A stretch of 10,870 nucleotides of DNA from JBDHUX01 sp039809405 (GTDB lineage: Bacteria; Patescibacteriota; Gracilibacteria; Absconditabacterales; Absconditicoccaceae). Of this stretch, positions 9,229 through 10,870 are shown piece by piece. Location of the stretch: contig JBDHUX010000027.1 in NCBI GenBank assembly GCA_039809405.1, positions 1-10,870 on the forward strand, given 5' to 3'. The position numbers were made by a program, and so were the translations under genes. The notes under the pieces were generated by a model. The model was given only the letters and a program-made list of their open reading frames with translations. It had not been told where the DNA came from and made no database searches. How positions within the stretch are numbered: the first letter of the stretch is position 1; each line of letters starts with the position of its first letter.

Positions 9229-10290
9229 TTATACTAGGATACTTTTTGAGACTATTTTTTTATTTTCCATTAATTTTGTATCATATTTGTTTGTTTTGTA
9301 GTTTCTACCGTTATAATACCTTGATATCTTGTCTACACTATCGTCCGATATAGGTAAATACGATATTAATTTTTCGCCATTTTCACATCTCTTATTCAAT
9401 AGAAATATACAACATAGTACCGAAGCAAATACGGGATGATAAGTTTGTCACTCTGTTATTCATAACTTAAATCTAGCATCATATCATTCAAACCCTTTGG
9501 CCATAAGTATATGGAATGCAGAGTAGGAGTAGCAACTATATCTATGTTCATAACGATGTAGTTCATAATATCAGATTTCCTCTCATCTGACAGTACTTTC
9601 GCTTCTTGCCAGCGCCGTTAAATCTATACAGAAATTATCCAAACCTATCTTGTCTATGTAATGTCATATTTTTTTTCTGTAATCTTTGTGATGTAGTAGT
9701 AAATTTACTCATATTTTACAACACTCAAAAAAATATTTATCGTCCATCTCTCTATATTTTATATCTATCGGTATAGGTATGGACGAATTGACTGGTAACT
9801 TGTTTGCAGGAGTATTGAATCATCTAGTTTTACTATCATAAGAATCATCTTTTAGATATTTAAATTTATCTAATCATTTTATCAGATCTCTGCGTATAGT
9901 ACTTATATTATCTCATCTCTGTACTACCACAAAATTTAACCAGCCATCCTCTTTTATTGTATGATATTTATTTCTTTTTTTGTCTCAATCTTGTCTTAGT
10001 ATCTTATATTTTTTAAATAGGTTGTCTTTTCTTTTTTTAAAATGCTCTTCATTATTCCAAAAATTATTAAACTCTTTATTGTCGGTTTCTGGGAGATTTT
10101 TAATAAAATCACTATCAATATTATCAAATATATCACCAACTATTTCATACTCTACCTCTTCTGAATTGCCTATCAAATCTATTATCTCCTTTCATGTTCT
10201 TCAAAGGACATATAGTCATATGGTACCGGCTCATACGATACCTATTTTCTTTAAAAACTCTCTTCTATTTATATTATCATTTGTAGCCAT
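9229..10290 (-). CDS. exported LysM-like / lysozyme-like protein (tentative)
   Basis: This 353-aa protein opens with NRREFLKK (8-15) and a glycine-rich hydrophobic stretch to about residue 30, which looks like a twin-arginine (Tat) signal. A charged linker full of Asp, Asn, Lys and Phe follows (about 40-112). FVVVQRGDNISTIRRDL at 120-136 resembles a LysM repeat start (V-x-x-GD-x-(L/I)-xx-I). LTALARSEST around 225-233 places Glu231 in the helix-end 'A-R-S-E-S' pattern of lysozyme-like transglycosylases, and downstream come YSCYSYSAFHIL and GITEGQTYHPVFASV, of a soluble mixed fold. So a peptidoglycan-acting enzyme is plausible, but no full family signature is certain. Fifteen TGA codons are glycine, including Gly126 in the LysM-like GD. 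A perfect promoter lies 31-59 bases before the ATG. The gene converges on the GH26-like gene with one base between stops. Confidence 0.75.
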
Positions 10291-10320
10291 CAAAATTTAT
10301 TACTAGTAAATTATGCTTTA

Positions 10321-10349
10321 ATTATAATCATACTTATGTGATTTGTCAA
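10321..10349 (-). promoter_or_regulatory. consensus promoter of the LysM-like gene
   Basis: On the minus strand, TTGACA (complement of 10344-10349), a 17-base spacer and TATAAT (complement of 10321-10326) form a perfect sigma-70-type promoter. It points at the ATG at 10290, with a leader of about 24 bases. Confidence 0.8.
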
Positions 10350-10459
10350 ATTTTGTAATGATCGTATTAGTGATATCTTGTGTTTTATTGCTATAAAGGT
10401 ACTATTGTACATCCCCATCAAACTATCGTAAAAATAAAGTAAAATTTACCAAATAATAT

Positions 10460-10488
10460 TTGACAAAACTCACTCTGCTGACTATAAT
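10460..10488 (+). promoter_or_regulatory. consensus promoter of the HEAT-repeat gene
   Basis: TTGACA at 10460-10465, a 17-base spacer and TATAAT at 10483-10488 give a perfect consensus. The ATG at 10515 follows about 26 bases after the -10 box, so the leader is about 20 bases. It diverges from the promoter at 10321-10349, with about 110 bases between the two -35 boxes. Confidence 0.8.
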
Positions 10489-10514
10489 GGGGTATTATTT
10501 TTAAAATTACAATA

Positions 10515-10870
10515 ATGACGGATACTATAAATAAAAAAATCAATACTTATCCCAGTGATCACAATCCTAAACAACACAACAAGATAGGGAAAGATGTCTC
10601 AGATATATTATCTATGGAAGATAAATTTCCTACTAATATGTATATGTTATCATGACAGGCGAAAGAAGAGTATAATGTATGGTTACGACATTATAATAAG
10701 TCACAACAATTATTTGATAAAAAAGTATCAGATAAGGATTTTCTAATGAAGTGATTGGAAGATAAAGATAGTTATGTTAGACTAGAAGCTGTGAGATTAT
10801 GTAAAGATATAGATGATGTTGAGTTTAAGAAAAAAATATTGATGAAGTGATTGGAAGATGAAGATAGTTG
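10515..10870 (+). CDS. HEAT-type repeat protein, 3' end outside window
   Basis: Only the first 118 codons are present. After a polar N-terminus (about 1-75, no signal peptide, so probably cytoplasmic) the repeats begin. A unit LMKGLEDKDSYVRLEAVRL followed by CKDIDDVEFKKKI is repeated as LMKGLEDEDS at a 32-residue spacing. The pattern 'LxxGLxDxDxxVRxxAxxL' is that of HEAT/PBS-lyase-like helical repeats, which usually act as protein-binding scaffolds. The repeats are nearly identical in DNA as well. Three TGA codons are read as glycine, two of them at the same place in successive repeats. A perfect promoter lies just upstream and no Shine-Dalgarno sequence is present. The binding partner cannot be inferred. 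Confidence 0.85.
10746..10870 (+). repeat. near-identical 96-bp coding repeat
   Basis: The 28 bases from 10746 recur from 10842 with a single difference (AAA versus GAA), 96 bases (32 codons) apart. Identity drops in the rest of the unit. The second copy runs off the window, so the array probably continues. Conservation at DNA level, including the TGA glycine codon, suggests recent duplication of the repeat. Confidence 0.7.

Noticed and set aside
57..10290. Many short broken open frames, as if the region were full of pseudogenes
   Set aside because: The breaks are all TGA and the frame continues unchanged across them into conserved motifs. Reading TGA as Gly gives eight complete, family-length genes.
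9980..10306. Plus-strand 108-aa open frame rich in Ser, Leu and Phe
   Set aside because: It is antisense to the LysM-like gene and covers that gene's start and promoter side; the minus-strand reading is far better supported.
57..10870. Mycoplasma-type code (UGA = Trp)
   Set aside because: TGA lies at conserved glycines (GKKT, GALP, DEVG) and Trp is written TGG in the same genes.
10746..10870. Possible CRISPR array from the regularly spaced repeat
   Set aside because: The repeat is in frame in a protein gene, has a 96-base period equal to 32 codons, and encodes a HEAT-type unit.

Overview
The window is AT-rich bacterial DNA. Every long gene reads through many in-frame TGA codons, about 130 in total. 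TGA falls where protein families need glycine: SecD 'GGV' and 'NEGALP', the prenyltransferase 'GKKT' motif, and the GH26-like 'HEMNGG' and 'DEVG'. Tryptophan is still written TGG. All eight complete genes end in TAA. This is NCBI translation table 25 (UGA = Gly), known from the candidate phyla Absconditabacteria (SR1) and Gracilibacteria (BD1-5/GN02), so the source is very probably one of these ultra-small bacteria. The window does not separate the two. All CDS calls below use table 25; under the standard code these genes fall into fragments.

Layout. (1) 57-1903, + strand: a membrane-anchored coiled-coil protein followed by a large polytopic membrane protein, probably one operon; neither is recognised. 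(2) 1952-2353, - strand: a small two-helix membrane protein resembling TrbC/VirB2-type pilins, with a perfect-consensus promoter, tandem 12-bp repeats next to its -35 box and a leader hairpin. (3) 2717-4345, +: a 542-aa single-pass protein with a large outside domain, unrecognised. (4) 4346-4712: a spacer with a probable small RNA of about 93 nt ending in a terminator-like hairpin. (5) 4713-6395, +: SecD, with no SecF beside it. (6) 6653-7789, +: a trans-polyprenyl diphosphate synthase, likely making the chain for the undecaprenyl carrier or a similar lipid. (7) 7857-9227, +: a secreted or membrane-anchored GH26-like glycosidase. (8) 9229-10290, -: a protein with a Tat-like N-terminus, a LysM-like segment and a lysozyme-like ARSES motif. 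It meets the GH26 gene tail to tail with one base between them. (9) 10515-end, +: a HEAT-type repeat protein cut by the window edge. Genes 8 and 9 diverge from a 224-bp spacer carrying two perfect TTGACA-17-TATAAT promoters.

Taken together the window holds cell-envelope functions (protein export, lipid carrier synthesis, glycan-acting enzymes, surface or pilin-like proteins), but it is not one obvious pathway. I see no tRNA, rRNA, CRISPR array, transposase or phage gene. The clearest unusual features are the recoded UGA, the lack of Shine-Dalgarno sequences before any gene, the small-RNA candidate and the regulatory layout upstream of the pilin-like gene.
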